Counted from the stretch's first letter, positions 1 through 9,728 are shown. The stretch is 64,000 nucleotides of DNA from Caproicibacterium sp. BJN0003 (GCF_026314295.1 NZ_CP111108.1:1612001-1676000), one strand, 5' to 3'. Made by a program: numbers and translations. The notes: a model not told the origin generated them from the letters alone.

Positions 1-35
1 TACGAAACCTCTTTCCAATGAAAAAGTTTAAGCTC

Positions 36-1166
36 TTAGTCAGCTTCAATATCAATATTGGTTGGCTTTCCACGAGAAGCTGTCTTTTTCTCGTTGTTTT
101 GGGTCTCATCCTTCTCAGCAGCGGGGGTAACTTCAACCGGATGTGCGGCTGACGCTCTTACCGGCACTGTTCGAGCATAAAGCTGATCTGCATGTTCCCG
201 AATCTGCTTCTCAATATCTGCCGCAAATTCCGGATTGTCGAGAAAATATTTCTTTACATTATCGCGTCCTTGACCAAGGCGCTGATCCTGATAAGAAAAC
301 CAGGAGCCGCTCTTATGGATAATATCCAGTTTTACGGCAAGGTCGACCAGTTCTCCCTCTTTGGAAATGCCTTGTCCATACATAACATCGAATTCAGCCT
401 GACGAAATGGCGGTGCAATCTTATTCTTTACCACTTTTGCACGAGTGCGGGAACCAACCTGTTCCGTACCATTTTTCAGTGTCTCAATCTTGCGGATATC
501 GATTCGTACGGAAGAATAAAACTTCAGAGCACGACCACCGGGAGTGACCTCTGGATTTCCGTAAACAACGCCAACTTTTTCGCGCAGCTGGTTAATAAAA
601 ATCGCTACACAGTTTGATTTGCTGATTGCTCCTGCAAGCTTTCTCAAAGCCTGGCTCATCAAGCGCGCCTGCAGTCCAACGTGGCTGTCGCCCATTTCGC
701 CTTCGATCTCAGCGCGTGGCACCAATGCAGCCACAGAGTCTACGACAATCACATCGATTGCACCGGAACGTACCAAGGCCTCTGTAATCTCCAATGCCTG
801 TTCGCCGGTATCCGGCTGCGAAACCAAAAGGCTGTCGACATCGACTCCCAAAGCCGCCGCATAAATCGGATCAAGTGCATGTTCTACATCAATAAATGCT
901 GCATTGCCGCCGGCCTTTTGTCCCTCTGCAATACAATGTAAGGCTAAGGTTGTCTTACCGGAGCTTTCAGGTCCATAGATCTCCACAATTCTGCCACGGG
1001 GAAGTCCGCCGATTCCCAATGCTAAATCCAGCGAAAGGGAACCGGTCGGAATTGCCTCTACATGCATCGCTTCATTTTGGCCCAGACGCATAACAGCTCC
1101 TTTGCCAAACTGTTTTTCAATCTGTGCCAACGCAGTTTGCAGTGCAGTATTTTTATCCGTTGCCAT
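36..1166 (-). CDS. recA: RecA recombinase
   Basis: RecA binds single-stranded DNA, drives homologous strand exchange and stimulates LexA self-cleavage in the cytoplasm. The 376-residue product has the family's usual length. Walker [10 protein letters not shown] lies at residues 65-73, the Walker B-like stretch [10 protein letters not shown] follows near residue 140, and the C-terminus is acidic and disordered, as in bacterial RecA. The ATG at 1166 follows AAAAGGAG at good spacing. prmC ends 120 bases upstream on the same strand, but recA has its own promoter and SOS box, so it is not simply the last gene of that operon. No intein or disruption is seen. Confidence 0.98.
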   Translation of the reverse strand: MATDKNTALQTALAQIEKQFGKGAVMRLGQNEAMHVEAIPTGSLSLDLALGIGGLPRGRIVEIYGPESSGKTTLALHCIAEGQKAGGNAAFIDVEHALDPIYAAALGVDVDSLLVSQPDTGEQALEITEALVRSGAIDVIVVDSVAALVPRAEIEGEMGDSHVGLQARLMSQALRKLAGAISKSNCVAIFINQLREKVGVVYGNPEVTPGGRALKFYSSVRIDIRKIETLKNGTEQVGSRTRAKVVKNKIAPPFRQAEFDVMYGQGISKEGELVDLAVKLDIIHKSGSWFSYQDQRLGQGRDNVKKYFLDNPEFAADIEKQIREHADQLYARTVPVRASAAHPVEVTPAAEKDETQNNEKKTASRGKPTNIDIEAD

Positions 1167-1229
1167 ATATAATCATTCTCCTTTTCACAAGTCCGCAATG
1201 GGAACTCTTCCTCATATTTTATCTTTTTA

Positions 1230-1277
1230 AGTATACTTGAAAAGAGATTAAAAATCAACATTTCGAACAAATATTCG
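1230..1277 (-). promoter_or_regulatory. recA promoter with SOS (LexA) box
   Basis: Reading the minus strand, a -35 TTGATT (1258-1253) and a -10 TATACT (1235-1230) are exactly 17 bases apart. Directly upstream, 1264-1277 reads CGAACAAATATTCG, one mismatch from the Gram-positive LexA box CGAACRNRYGTTYG. The arrangement predicts LexA repression and DNA-damage induction of recA. The box and promoter are read directly; regulation is inferred from the known family. Confidence 0.85.
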
Positions 1278-1285
1278 TAACTTAT

Positions 1286-2134
1286 TTACAAATTTGGAAC
1301 AATTCCAACCACAACTCTAGGAAGTTCATTAAAGTCCTGTAGAAGGTGTAGATTCTGCAGACTGGATTTTTGAAAAAGGTTCAGAACAGCTTGTCCTTCT
1401 TCTTCGCCGATTTCAACAGCAACCACTCCATTTGGTGCAACCTGCGGCACCCAAATGCTGCATAACGCGCGATAGAAAAGCAAGCCGTCTTCTCCGCCAT
1501 CCAACGCGGTACGGGGCTCTTGCTGCACTTCCGGCTGAAGGCCTGCAATTTCCGCAGAACGGACATAAGGAGGATTACATAAAAGTCCGTTCAGGATTCC
1601 TACTCTTTTGGCATCTTCTTTTGAAAAAAGGTCCATCTGACAGGCTTCCACCTGATAGTTGGGATACCTTTTTGTATTCTGTAAAAGGTAAGAAAATGCT
1701 TTCGGGAATTTTTCTCCGCAAAGGACTTTGAGATCCGAGCGCAAAGAGGCAAGTCCCAACCCTACAGCTCCAGTTCCGGCACAAAGGTCCAGCACACGTC
1801 CATTTTGAGGAATCCGTTCTGCAGCAGCACGCACAAGTTCTTCGGTTTCCTCCCGAGGGCAAAGAACACCTTCTCCAACTTTCAGTCTGAGATCTAAGAA
1901 CTCCCATTCTCCCAAAAGATATTGCAGCGGCCGCCCAGCGGCACGAGACTGTGCCGCCGAAAGCAGTGCTTTGACCCCATCGGGGTCTGCGGCCGCTTCG
2001 CCGGAAATCAGCAGCTGCTCTCTAGAAAGCCCCAGGAATTTTTCACAAAGGCAGGCGGCATCAAAAGCCGGGCTGTCTTTTCCTGCCTTTTCTAAAATTG
2101 ATTTTGCTTTTCGATATGCTTCCCGGTTCGTCAT
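1286..2134 (-). CDS. prmC: Release factor glutamine methyltransferase PrmC
   Basis: PrmC (HemK) methylates the glutamine of the GGQ motif in peptide release factors, using S-adenosylmethionine. The 282-residue product carries the SAM-binding motif DLCAGTGAVGLGLA near residue 115 and the catalytic NPPY near residue 187, which defines the PrmC/HemK branch of N5-glutamine methyltransferases. The start codon overlaps the stop of the DUF1385 gene by four bases, so the two are translationally coupled. It is the last gene of a five-gene minus-strand operon that begins at 6660. No prfA lies next to it in this window. Confidence 0.95.
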   Translation of the reverse strand: MTNREAYRKAKSILEKAGKDSPAFDAACLCEKFLGLSREQLLISGEAAADPDGVKALLSAAQSRAAGRPLQYLLGEWEFLDLRLKVGEGVLCPREETEELVRAAAERIPQNGRVLDLCAGTGAVGLGLASLRSDLKVLCGEKFPKAFSYLLQNTKRYPNYQVEACQMDLFSKEDAKRVGILNGLLCNPPYVRSAEIAGLQPEVQQEPRTALDGGEDGLLFYRALCSIWVPQVAPNGVVAVEIGEEEGQAVLNLFQKSSLQNLHLLQDFNELPRVVVGIVPNL

Positions 2135-3081
2135 CTTACTTCCACCATATCTTCACCGTTTCCAGGAATGACTGCTTTCATCGCCGTGATAGCGACTTCA
2201 ATCATCGAGTCATCCGGCTCTTTTGTCGTAATGCGCTGCATCCAAAGGCCCGGTGCCGCTACGATTCTGGTAAAGAGATTATCATAAAATCCGCAGAGAC
2301 GAATCAATTCAAAGCCAAGTCCCATTACAAGCGGAATGCACAGCAATTTTACGAATGTCCGCAAAAATGGATTGGTAAACGGAATAAAGAAACCGATTAT
2401 AATTCCCACCAAAATCATCAGCACCATAAAACTGGTACCGCAGCGCGGGTGAAACCTTTTTTGTTTTCTCACATTTTCTACGGTTAATGGCAATCCATGC
2501 TCATAGCAAAAAATAGTTTTATGTTCTGCCCCGTGGTAACGAAACATCCGATGAATGTCACTTTGGTGACTGCATAAAATCAGATAAATTAAAAAGATCA
2601 GAATTCGAAAGATCCCTTCAACGAGACTTCTCCATGGAGCGATTCCTTCTCCTGCCCCTTTTTGAAAGAGATTAAAAAGGACCGAAGGCAGAAGGATAAA
2701 AAGCACAACTGCCAAAACAAATCCTAAAATCATGCCAATCGTCATGATCAAATTGCTCGTTTTCTCTCCAAAATGAGATTCGAGCCAATGATCAAATTTA
2801 CTTTCCTCTTCCGTATTCGTCATACCGGATTTATCTGCGGCCATATTGAGCGCCTGAAAGCTCATGGACATACTCTCGATAAAAGACGCAACTCCTCTTA
2901 AAATTGGTGCTTTTAAAATTGGATATTTTTGCCGCAGCGGCTGATAGTGCAACTCTTCGCTGTCAATGATTCCATCAGGTGTACGTACTGAGACTTCAAT
3001 TCTCTTGGGGCCGCGCATCAAGATTCCTTCGATCAAAGCTTCCCCTCCAATCGAAGTATAGCATTTTGCTTTTTTATTCAT
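2131..3081 (-). CDS. DUF1385 membrane protein
   Basis: A 316-residue integral membrane protein of the DUF1385 family, which commonly precedes prmC in Firmicutes. The N-terminal 90 residues are soluble and include GGEALIEGILMRGP, a typical family start. Hydrophobic segments follow at about residues 112-138, 150-168 and 215-240, and the segment FRYHGAEHKTIFCYEHG lies between them. The biochemical role is unknown. It abuts the histidine kinase gene (3082) and overlaps prmC by four bases, so the genes are co-transcribed. Confidence 0.9.
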   Translation of the reverse strand: MNKKAKCYTSIGGEALIEGILMRGPKRIEVSVRTPDGIIDSEELHYQPLRQKYPILKAPILRGVASFIESMSMSFQALNMAADKSGMTNTEEESKFDHWLESHFGEKTSNLIMTIGMILGFVLAVVLFILLPSVLFNLFQKGAGEGIAPWRSLVEGIFRILIFLIYLILCSHQSDIHRMFRYHGAEHKTIFCYEHGLPLTVENVRKQKRFHPRCGTSFMVLMILVGIIIGFFIPFTNPFLRTFVKLLCIPLVMGLGFELIRLCGFYDNLFTRIVAAPGLWMQRITTKEPDDSMIEVAITAMKAVIPGNGEDMVEVR

Positions 3082-4560
3082 TTAGGAAAGATTCCTTTCT
3101 TCTTCCACATGGCGTTCCAACTTCTGAAGCGTTGGAATCGTAATGGTTACGGCAGTCCCCTGCCCCTCCTGTGATTCGATCTCCAAACTGCCGGAATGCA
3201 GGCGCATAATCTCATCAGCAAGGGCAAGCCCTATGCCGCTCCCGCGGACAGTCTGATTTGCTTTATAAAATTTCTTTTTAACATTCGGCAAATCTTTTTT
3301 TGGAATTCCACAGCCATTATCGCTGATAATTACCTGAATAAATCCATCGGTTTCGGTGGCAGAAATATTCACCGTTCCACCCTCCGATGTATATTTAAGT
3401 GCATTGTCAATTACATTGACAAACACTTGTCGCAGACGGTTAATATCTCCGAGAACAGGGCTAAGCATTTCCGGTTCTTCATACAGCAAAAATTTATGTT
3501 CATTTTTTGCACGTTCACTAAACATATAAACGGCTTCGCCAAGCTCTGCCAAAATATCGATTTTATCCATCACAAGAGTCATTCTACCGGACTGCATTCT
3601 GGAGAAGTCGAGCAATTCCTCTACCATTCCAGAAAGGCGTTCCGATTCATGAATGATAACATCCATGCCCTTATTGAATGATTCTTGATCAAGGCCACCG
3701 CTCTGAAGTGTCTCTGCCCATCCCTGAATAGCCGTCAGAGGTGTTCTCAATTCGTGAGAAACGGAAGAAATAAAATCGTTTTTGAGCCGTTCCGAAGTTC
3801 CCAGTTCCTGCGCCATATCGTTGATGGTTTCACAAAGCTGCCCTAACTCATCTTCCTCATGAGGAGCAGTAATTCTGGCTTTAAAATCACCTTGTGCAAT
3901 TCTTTTTGCCGTAGCGCTGATTTCCCGAATCGGTTCCAAAATCGACTGCATAAAATACGAACTGGAAATGACTACAAAGCAGATAATTACAAGTCCAATT
4001 AAGATTAGAATACAGACCATTAAAAAGACTTGTCGGTCCGCATTTTCCAAAGATACCACATAACGAATCGCGCCCACCGTATTCCCATCATCATTATGCA
4101 TAACACGGGTAACCGCCAAAATCTTTTCTCCGCTAGAAAGGGAACCCGTCCAGGTACCGTAACCGTTGGGATCACTTAGTGCCGAATCATAATCCGGCAT
4201 TGGCTGTTTTTGATCCGGCGCAAATCCAACACTCGTAATAATGATCTTTCCGTTAGAATTAAGGACCATCAATTCCATATTCTCTTTTTCGGGAAAATTC
4301 TCTACATATTTACGTGCAGCTGTACTGAACTCTTCTGCAGAGCGTCTGCCATAATCAGCAAATACATTGGTTAATTCTCCGCTGCGTCCATCAAGCGTCG
4401 TTTGAATGCTGTTATAGATATAACTGCGCACTCCCACCGACAAGATAATAATAAACGCCACAAAGATCAATACAATGATGCCTAAGCTGTTCAGAATCCA
4501 TCTGCGCGCAATTCCGTTCGCATTATTGCTGAAAGCGTTTTTCTTCTTCACTGAGCGCAT
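3082..4560 (-). CDS. Sensor histidine kinase (HAMP, HisKA, HATPase)
   Basis: A membrane sensor kinase of 492 residues that probably phosphorylates the response regulator encoded just upstream. Transmembrane helices lie at about residues 22-46 and 178-203 and flank an extracytoplasmic sensor domain of about 130 residues. HAMP follows (about 204-256), then the dimerisation/phosphoacceptor H-box VSHELRTPL near residue 268, and an HATPase domain with the N-box DNALKYTS, G1 box DNGCGIP and G2 box GSGIGLAL. The architecture is PhoR/WalK-like. The ligand is unknown; an operon-encoded lipoprotein could be a partner. RBS-to-stop spacing to the neighbouring genes is short, consistent with one operon. 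Confidence 0.93.
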   Translation of the reverse strand: MRSVKKKNAFSNNANGIARRWILNSLGIIVLIFVAFIIILSVGVRSYIYNSIQTTLDGRSGELTNVFADYGRRSAEEFSTAARKYVENFPEKENMELMVLNSNGKIIITSVGFAPDQKQPMPDYDSALSDPNGYGTWTGSLSSGEKILAVTRVMHNDDGNTVGAIRYVVSLENADRQVFLMVCILILIGLVIICFVVISSSYFMQSILEPIREISATAKRIAQGDFKARITAPHEEDELGQLCETINDMAQELGTSERLKNDFISSVSHELRTPLTAIQGWAETLQSGGLDQESFNKGMDVIIHESERLSGMVEELLDFSRMQSGRMTLVMDKIDILAELGEAVYMFSERAKNEHKFLLYEEPEMLSPVLGDINRLRQVFVNVIDNALKYTSEGGTVNISATETDGFIQVIISDNGCGIPKKDLPNVKKKFYKANQTVRGSGIGLALADEIMRLHSGSLEIESQEGQGTAVTITIPTLQKLERHVEEERNLS

Positions 4561-4581
4561 CTCTTTCTCGAATCAAATCTT

Positions 4582-5286
4582 TTAGGCTTCCCATTTATAT
4601 CCTAAGCCCCAGACCGTTATAATATGTTTCGGATTACTCGGTTCATCTTCCACCTTCATACGAAGACGCCGAATATTTACATCGACAATTTTTTCCTCTC
4701 CATAATAAGCTTCTCCCCAGACATGCTTCAAAATCTCAGAACGATCCAATGCTTCCTGCGGATGGCTGAAAAAGAACTCCATAATCTGAAATTCTACCTG
4801 TGTCAGCTCAATCGGGCGCTGTCCTTTTAACAAGGTACGGCTGCGCAGGTTGAGTGCAAATTCTCCGGAATGCAGCTCTTCCTTGAAATTTTCTTCCGTC
4901 CGATTTTTGGCCAATGCCACTCTGCGATAAATTGCATCCACTCTAGCAACCAGTTCACTAGGAGAAAATGGCTTTGTCACATAATCGTCTGCTCCCATCA
5001 TTAATCCACTGACCTTATCCATCTCCTGCGTACGCGCAGTAAGAAGAATAATGCCAATCGTCCCATTTGATTTGCGCAGCTCTTTGCAGACAGAAAGCCC
5101 ATCATGATCCCCCGGCATCATAATATCCAGAACTGCGACATCAAAATTTCCGTCATTTTGCTGGTAAACTTCCAGTGCCTGGTCTCCATTTTCAGCTTCC
5201 CACACCTCATATCCGGCGCGTTTGAGATTAATGACAACAAACTCGCGGATTGCCTGTTCATCTTCGGCTACCAAAATTCTTTTCAT
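4582..5286 (-). CDS. OmpR/PhoB-family response regulator
   Basis: A 234-residue DNA-binding response regulator. The receiver domain (1-120) has the acidic pair DE near residue 9, the phosphoacceptor aspartate in VAVLDIMMPG near residue 54, and the conserved lysine in TKPFSP near 105. The C-terminal winged helix (about 135-230) includes the stretch LTQVEFQIMEFF and ends in GLGYKWEA, typical of the Trans_reg_C fold. It lies 21 bases upstream of the histidine kinase gene, its presumed cognate. Targets are not visible from the sequence. Confidence 0.95.
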   Translation of the reverse strand: MKRILVAEDEQAIREFVVINLKRAGYEVWEAENGDQALEVYQQNDGNFDVAVLDIMMPGDHDGLSVCKELRKSNGTIGIILLTARTQEMDKVSGLMMGADDYVTKPFSPSELVARVDAIYRRVALAKNRTEENFKEELHSGEFALNLRSRTLLKGQRPIELTQVEFQIMEFFFSHPQEALDRSEILKHVWGEAYYGEEKIVDVNIRRLRMKVEDEPSNPKHIITVWGLGYKWEA

Positions 5287-5316
5287 ACTAATTCCTCCAA
5301 TATCGTCTCTCCGTTC

Positions 5317-6660
5317 TCAACCGCCATTGTCCAAAAGCTTCATTCGTCCCAGAGCTTCTGAAACAGAAATTCGCAGAGATGACTGTGTTTGCGGACAAGT
5401 AACTGCCAATACCAGATCTCCATTTTTTTCGAATTGGGTATATCCTTGCGTCCCATTCTGATTGTCCCAATCCGCCTGTGAAAAAGCCCGAATCGTTAAA
5501 AGTGCATCTCCCCGAGAATCTTCCTTCTGCCGATCTAATTCGTAAAAAGTGAGACTTCTGTCATAGGTTCTCTCTGTCGTTACATTTTTACTCCATGAAT
5601 CCGGTAGAGAAAAAGAATACCCATCGCTCGAGTTTCGAACCATCAGCTGTGCCTGCGTAAAAATCCCTTTAGAGCTATCATATTTCTGCCAGGAAATCAA
5701 ATTGCCTACATCGTCAGAACTCTGTCCCACATAGGCGGGCAGCAAACTGACAAATGGAACCTCCGGCAAACCATCCCCATCGACATCCTGACTGGAAACG
5801 GTGACGCTGCGCAATGCCGAGTTTTTCATCGTATTTGTCTCGTAAAGCGGAGCCATCAAAGCCTGATCCTTTGCATCCCAGTAAAGGATCTCGGTGATCA
5901 TATTATTACTCATGGTCCCGTCCAAAATGACACCTTTTTGTCCTGCACTGATATCTCCGGTAATCACATTCGTAATTGCAGAAACACTGGAATCCAACTT
6001 TATACTATCCATCATCTGCATTGCACCATCTTTTAGCCGAAACAGAGAAGCAACAATTGGCTGATGCGGATTCATTGAAATGGTCATCAGTTCATCAATA
6101 CCATCCCCATCAAAATCCTGAACAATCAGTTCATTATAAGTTTGGCTCAATTTTTCTTCTGTGATCTTTCCGCTTTTTCCAGAATAAACGGTTAAATTAC
6201 TTAGGCCCGCCGTACTGTCGCCCCAGCCGACAATGGCCTCGTCTATTCCATCGCCATCCAAATCGCCAAAGCACACACGATCCACATGAGAAGCTGCATT
6301 CTGAAACTTTCCGGCCAATTCCCATTTTCCGTCTTTCTCTGTCATAAAGAGCAGATTCGTTCCGGAAATGGCCTTGCTTCCATCATTTGTATCGGAAGGA
6401 GTTTTATAAAAAGCCATTGCTTCTTCGCTGCCATCCCCCAAAATATTATGAAGCAAAATGGCAGATCGATAATCGCCCGCTCCAGGATAGCTCAAGGTAA
6501 CATTGGAGCCTGCCTCTTGCGTCAAAAGGTCATGAATCTGTGCCCGTTCTCCTGTTGGGCGCGGCGGTGTCATCAGATTCTGAGGGTCCAACGCCGGAAA
6601 GGAACAGCCGGAAAGTAAAAAGCAAAGGGAAACGGCTAAAATAGCAATTCTTTTTTTCAT
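5317..6660 (-). CDS. Lipoprotein with FG-GAP/VCBS-like repeats
   Basis: A predicted lipoprotein of 447 residues exported to the outer face of the membrane. The signal peptide MKKRIAILAVSLCFLLSGC ends in the lipobox LSGC. Calcium-binding-like DxDGDGxxE motifs recur (FGDLDGDGIDEAIVG, DFDGDGIDELM, DVDGDGLPEVPF), suggesting an FG-GAP/VCBS beta-propeller. An in-frame ATG exists at 6678, but GGGAGA immediately precedes the ATG at 6660, which also starts the signal peptide, so 6660 is preferred. It is the first gene of the operon and is followed by a two-component system, which makes a sensory or envelope-monitoring role plausible but unproven. Confidence 0.85.
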   Translation of the reverse strand: MKKRIAILAVSLCFLLSGCSFPALDPQNLMTPPRPTGERAQIHDLLTQEAGSNVTLSYPGAGDYRSAILLHNILGDGSEEAMAFYKTPSDTNDGSKAISGTNLLFMTEKDGKWELAGKFQNAASHVDRVCFGDLDGDGIDEAIVGWGDSTAGLSNLTVYSGKSGKITEEKLSQTYNELIVQDFDGDGIDELMTISMNPHQPIVASLFRLKDGAMQMMDSIKLDSSVSAITNVITGDISAGQKGVILDGTMSNNMITEILYWDAKDQALMAPLYETNTMKNSALRSVTVSSQDVDGDGLPEVPFVSLLPAYVGQSSDDVGNLISWQKYDSSKGIFTQAQLMVRNSSDGYSFSLPDSWSKNVTTERTYDRSLTFYELDRQKEDSRGDALLTIRAFSQADWDNQNGTQGYTQFEKNGDLVLAVTCPQTQSSLRISVSEALGRMKLLDNGG

Positions 6661-6694
6661 ACTCCGATCTCCCTTCATTCAAATTGTCCTTAAA

Positions 6695-6723
6695 ATTATA
6701 CCATGATTTTCGCGATATGGAAA
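6695..6723 (-). promoter_or_regulatory. Promoter of the lipoprotein-RR-HK-DUF1385-prmC operon
   Basis: On the minus strand a perfect -10 TATAAT (6700-6695) is preceded at 17 bases by TTTCCA (6723-6718), a weak -35. The predicted start site lies about 30 bases upstream of the lipoprotein ATG at 6660. Confidence 0.6.
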
Positions 6724-6746
6724 GATACAAAACACCGATAAAATTC

Positions 6747-6780
6747 AAAAAAAGGCCGGGCTAAATTGCCCGGTCCTTTT
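6747..6780 (-). terminator. Rho-independent terminator after the M23 peptidase gene
   Basis: A GC-rich hairpin (CCGGGC paired with GCCCGG, a further GG/CC pair beyond a one-base bulge, loop TAAATT) is followed on the minus strand by a run of T. It lies directly downstream of the peptidase stop at 6795. Confidence 0.85.
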
Positions 6781-6794
6781 AAAACCAATTTAGA

Positions 6795-8090
6795 TTAAAT
6801 ATAATTTCCAGGATCCACCGCAGAACCATTTTTATAAACGGTAAAATGCAGATGCGGTCCGGTACTGCTGCCGCTTGTCCCAAGGGCTCCGATTACTTGT
6901 CCCTGAGAAACACTTTGTCCAACACTAACCGAAACAGACTTCATATGACCATACAAAGTGGAAAGCCCATTCCCGTGATCGATAATGACGTAGTTTCCAT
7001 ATCCGCCGCCATCCGTACAGCCATAGTATCCGTCTCCAAAACCGGAGGAAACATAAGCTACCGTGCCACTTGCCGCCGCTACAATGCTGGTCCCATAGAC
7101 ACCAGAATCAGAAAGATCATAGCCGTTATGGAAAGCACCCCAGCGATATTCAAATCCAGTCGTAATTGTATGAGCAGAGGGTGCCGGCCAAATTAGGCCA
7201 CTGCTGGAAGAATTCCCCTGATTCCCGGAAGTATTGTTGTTATTATCAGAGCCTTGAGCTGAATCACCGGATCCGTTTTGATATGTATTGTCGTTATTCG
7301 TCTGAGATTTGGTTTGTTGCTGTGCATAATAATTTGCCATCCAGCTATCAATCGCTGCCGCTGCTTCTGCCTCTTTCTGAGCTAACTGTGCATTTTGATC
7401 TTCCAGAGAGGAGGCAGAAGAACTAATCTGCTGAATTGCTTCCCCTGTTTCATTCGAAAGCTGCGTTAGTTCTTGCTGACGCTGATCCAAAGCCGTTTTC
7501 GCATTCGTCGCTTCCTGCTTGTCCGATTCGACGGTCTGTTTTGCGGCTTCAACATCTGAAAGTTCTCCTTTTAGCCGATCAATCAAATCCGTGTCGTGCT
7601 TTGTAACCATCTGCAGTGCTTCGATCTTATCTGAAAGGTCATTAAGGCTCTGCGAAGAAAGCAAAATTTCCATATTGCTGGCTTCTCCGGAAACATAAAG
7701 TGCATAAAGGCGCTCTTTTAAAAGAGAAATATCTCCGTTGACCGCCGTCTGCTTATCTGAGATCTCAGCCTCTTTGTCTTTAATCTGCTTGTCTAACGCA
7801 TCAATTTGAGCAATACTGGTAGAAATCTGATCTTCTACAATACGTTTCTGATCAAGTAATGTCTGCTGGTATGCTTCTTTTTGACTCTGATCTTCTTTTA
7901 AAGAGGCAATTTTCGAATCATTATCTGCTTTTTGGGCAGCATATGTTTGCTGTTGTTGACGCAAAGCATCCAGATCTGTTGTATCACCGGTATCCTCTGC
8001 AAAAGCTGTCAAGCAAGGGGTAAACGCCATAGTCGACGCAATTAGAAAGGCAATGATCGTCCGCATTGGGCGATGCTGATTTTGATTCAT
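6795..8090 (-). CDS. Secreted M23 peptidase with coiled coil (EnvC/PcsB-like)
   Basis: A 431-residue exported murein hydrolase or hydrolase activator. A signal peptide (about 1-31, ending TAFAED) leads into a long, Q/E/K-rich coiled coil (about 38-250), then a low-complexity S/N/G linker (about 260-300) and a C-terminal LytM/M23 domain. The zinc-site motifs are present: H-N-G-Y-D near residue 322 and HLHF near residue 417. The layout matches PcsB/EnvC proteins that act at the division septum. Because the metal ligands appear intact, it may be an active endopeptidase rather than only an activator. A terminator follows. Confidence 0.92.
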   Translation of the reverse strand: MNQNQHRPMRTIIAFLIASTMAFTPCLTAFAEDTGDTTDLDALRQQQQTYAAQKADNDSKIASLKEDQSQKEAYQQTLLDQKRIVEDQISTSIAQIDALDKQIKDKEAEISDKQTAVNGDISLLKERLYALYVSGEASNMEILLSSQSLNDLSDKIEALQMVTKHDTDLIDRLKGELSDVEAAKQTVESDKQEATNAKTALDQRQQELTQLSNETGEAIQQISSSASSLEDQNAQLAQKEAEAAAAIDSWMANYYAQQQTKSQTNNDNTYQNGSGDSAQGSDNNNNTSGNQGNSSSSGLIWPAPSAHTITTGFEYRWGAFHNGYDLSDSGVYGTSIVAAASGTVAYVSSGFGDGYYGCTDGGGYGNYVIIDHGNGLSTLYGHMKSVSVSVGQSVSQGQVIGALGTSGSSTGPHLHFTVYKNGSAVDPGNYI

Positions 8091-8389
8091 TGCAAAAAGA
8101 CCTCTCTTTCATTTAAACTGATGATTCTCAAGTGGAAAGTGGAATATTTCAAGTAAAATCAACATAAAAATAATTGTCTATTTTGTTTTACATAATACTA
8201 TAATTTGCTGTTATTATTATTCCCATAGAGAACAATCATAATTTTTTTGTTACTTTTTGTGATTATTTTGAAACTATTTCGACAAAATTTAGCTTTATTT
8301 GCAAAAGCCACAAAAAGTCCTTACGAATAATAGCAAAAGTACCAATTCGCTTTTAAAACCATTTCACGCTTTATTTTCTCTGTACTATT
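8091..8389. other. AT-rich intergenic region without a recognised gene
   Basis: About 300 bases between the M23 peptidase start and the end of the EamA pseudogene, both on the minus strand. The sequence is very AT-rich and should hold the peptidase promoter. No convincing ORF, structured RNA or terminator was found. Confidence 0.5.
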
Positions 8390-9343
8390 TTAAGAATCAA
8401 CCTGCTCTTTTTTCCGAATACTTAAGAGTGCCGGCAGAATTGAAGAAAGTGATCCAAGAAGGATGAAAACGATCCCAATCATCATCGACAGAGAAATCTC
8501 TTCTCCAAGAATTGCCAATGCGAAAAGCGGTGCAATAATCGGTTTAAAGAAAAACACAAGGGAAGTTTCATGGGCACTTGTCATTTCCATAGCTTTAAAA
8601 TAGCATGCAAAGCCAATCCCGGTATTAACAATACAAATAAAGAGGAACAACGGCAAAACAGACAAAGTGATCCCACTAAAGAATGGAATATTTGCAAAAA
8701 GTTTTCCCAGTCCTGCCTGCTGTGCCGATTGAGCCACCGCTGGAATATGAGTAATGCCCATCATAAGAAACATTTCAGCACTGCCCAGTAAAAAGCTCAT
8801 GCAGGTAACCACTACTCCCCCAAAGCGGGCACAACTGCGCTTTCCAAGAACCCCATAAAATGCGAAAAGCAGGGTTGCTCCTAGACTCAAAGCAATTCCC
8901 AAAGGACTTAATGTATTATGAAATGGGTCTATAATGACAACAATTCCAATCATATCGAGGATCAGTGCCAGCACATGATGTTTACGAATCGGTTCACGCA
9001 ACAAAAAGAATGCTAAGATTGTCACAAAGATTGGATTGCTGCTGAAAAGTACTGCCACAACAGACGCCTTTGTCTCCTGTACTGCCATCTGATAAAGGTT
9101 CATGGAAAGGAACATCCCTAAAAATCCTAATCCAGCAAAGCGCAAAATATCTTTTCCTTGTAACGTAATATGATTTTGTCTAAGTATCCGCACAGCAAAA
9201 GGAATCAGCACCAACCCACCGATAAAAAAGCGCAGTGCCGTAATCTGCAGTGGATGGAAAACCCCACCAGTCATTTTCTAAATGACTTCCATAGAACTAA
9301 AAATCAATGTCGTCAGCAGAATGTAAATATAACCCTTTTTCAA
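8390..9343 (-). pseudogene. EamA/DMT-family transporter interrupted by an amber codon
   Basis: The protein is a drug/metabolite transporter of the EamA family, with about nine or ten hydrophobic helices and two EamA halves. The long open frame begins at ATG 9274 (MTGGVFHPLQITALRFF), which lacks the first helix. Upstream, the same frame reads KKGYIYILLTTLIFSSMEVI, then TAG at 9280-9278, then KMTGG. An upstream TTG start at 9343 follows AAGGAGAG. The missing helix and its start are therefore present but separated by one stop codon. Either the gene is a recent pseudogene or a shortened protein is made from 9274. Confidence 0.7.
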
Positions 9344-9728
9344 CAAAAACGCTTCTCTCTCCTTAATTTATATCTTAATTATAAAAGATTTTCATTAAAG
9401 AAATCAAATCTTTTTTCTGACTTTCCCCATATTTCTTCATAGAAGTTCCTGACTATGAAAATTTTTTTTAATTTATGCATTTATTTGTGCTTTAAGGTAG
9501 ATAATTCTGCAAATTTTCTTTTTTTAAAACAGTTTTTGAAAATTTTTAAAAAATTCTTGCGTCTTTTGAGGCGTGTCTGTTATAATAATTTTGTACTTCT
9601 GATTTGAAAATTAGAAGAAAATTTTGTGCATATCTAAATAATGCATAATGCGCTTGGATTTTTACTTTTGGCAATCGGCACAAAGCAAATCCTAATGATA
9701 AAAGATATTTGAAAAGGAGTTATTTCTC
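9344..9728 (+). promoter_or_regulatory. Intergenic region with promoter for the PsiE-like gene
   Basis: About 385 bases between divergent genes. On the plus strand TTGCGT (9557-9562) and TATAAT (9581-9586) are 18 bases apart and would start a transcript with an untranslated leader of about 135 bases ahead of the ATG at 9729. The region is AT-rich and no further gene is seen. Confidence 0.5.
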
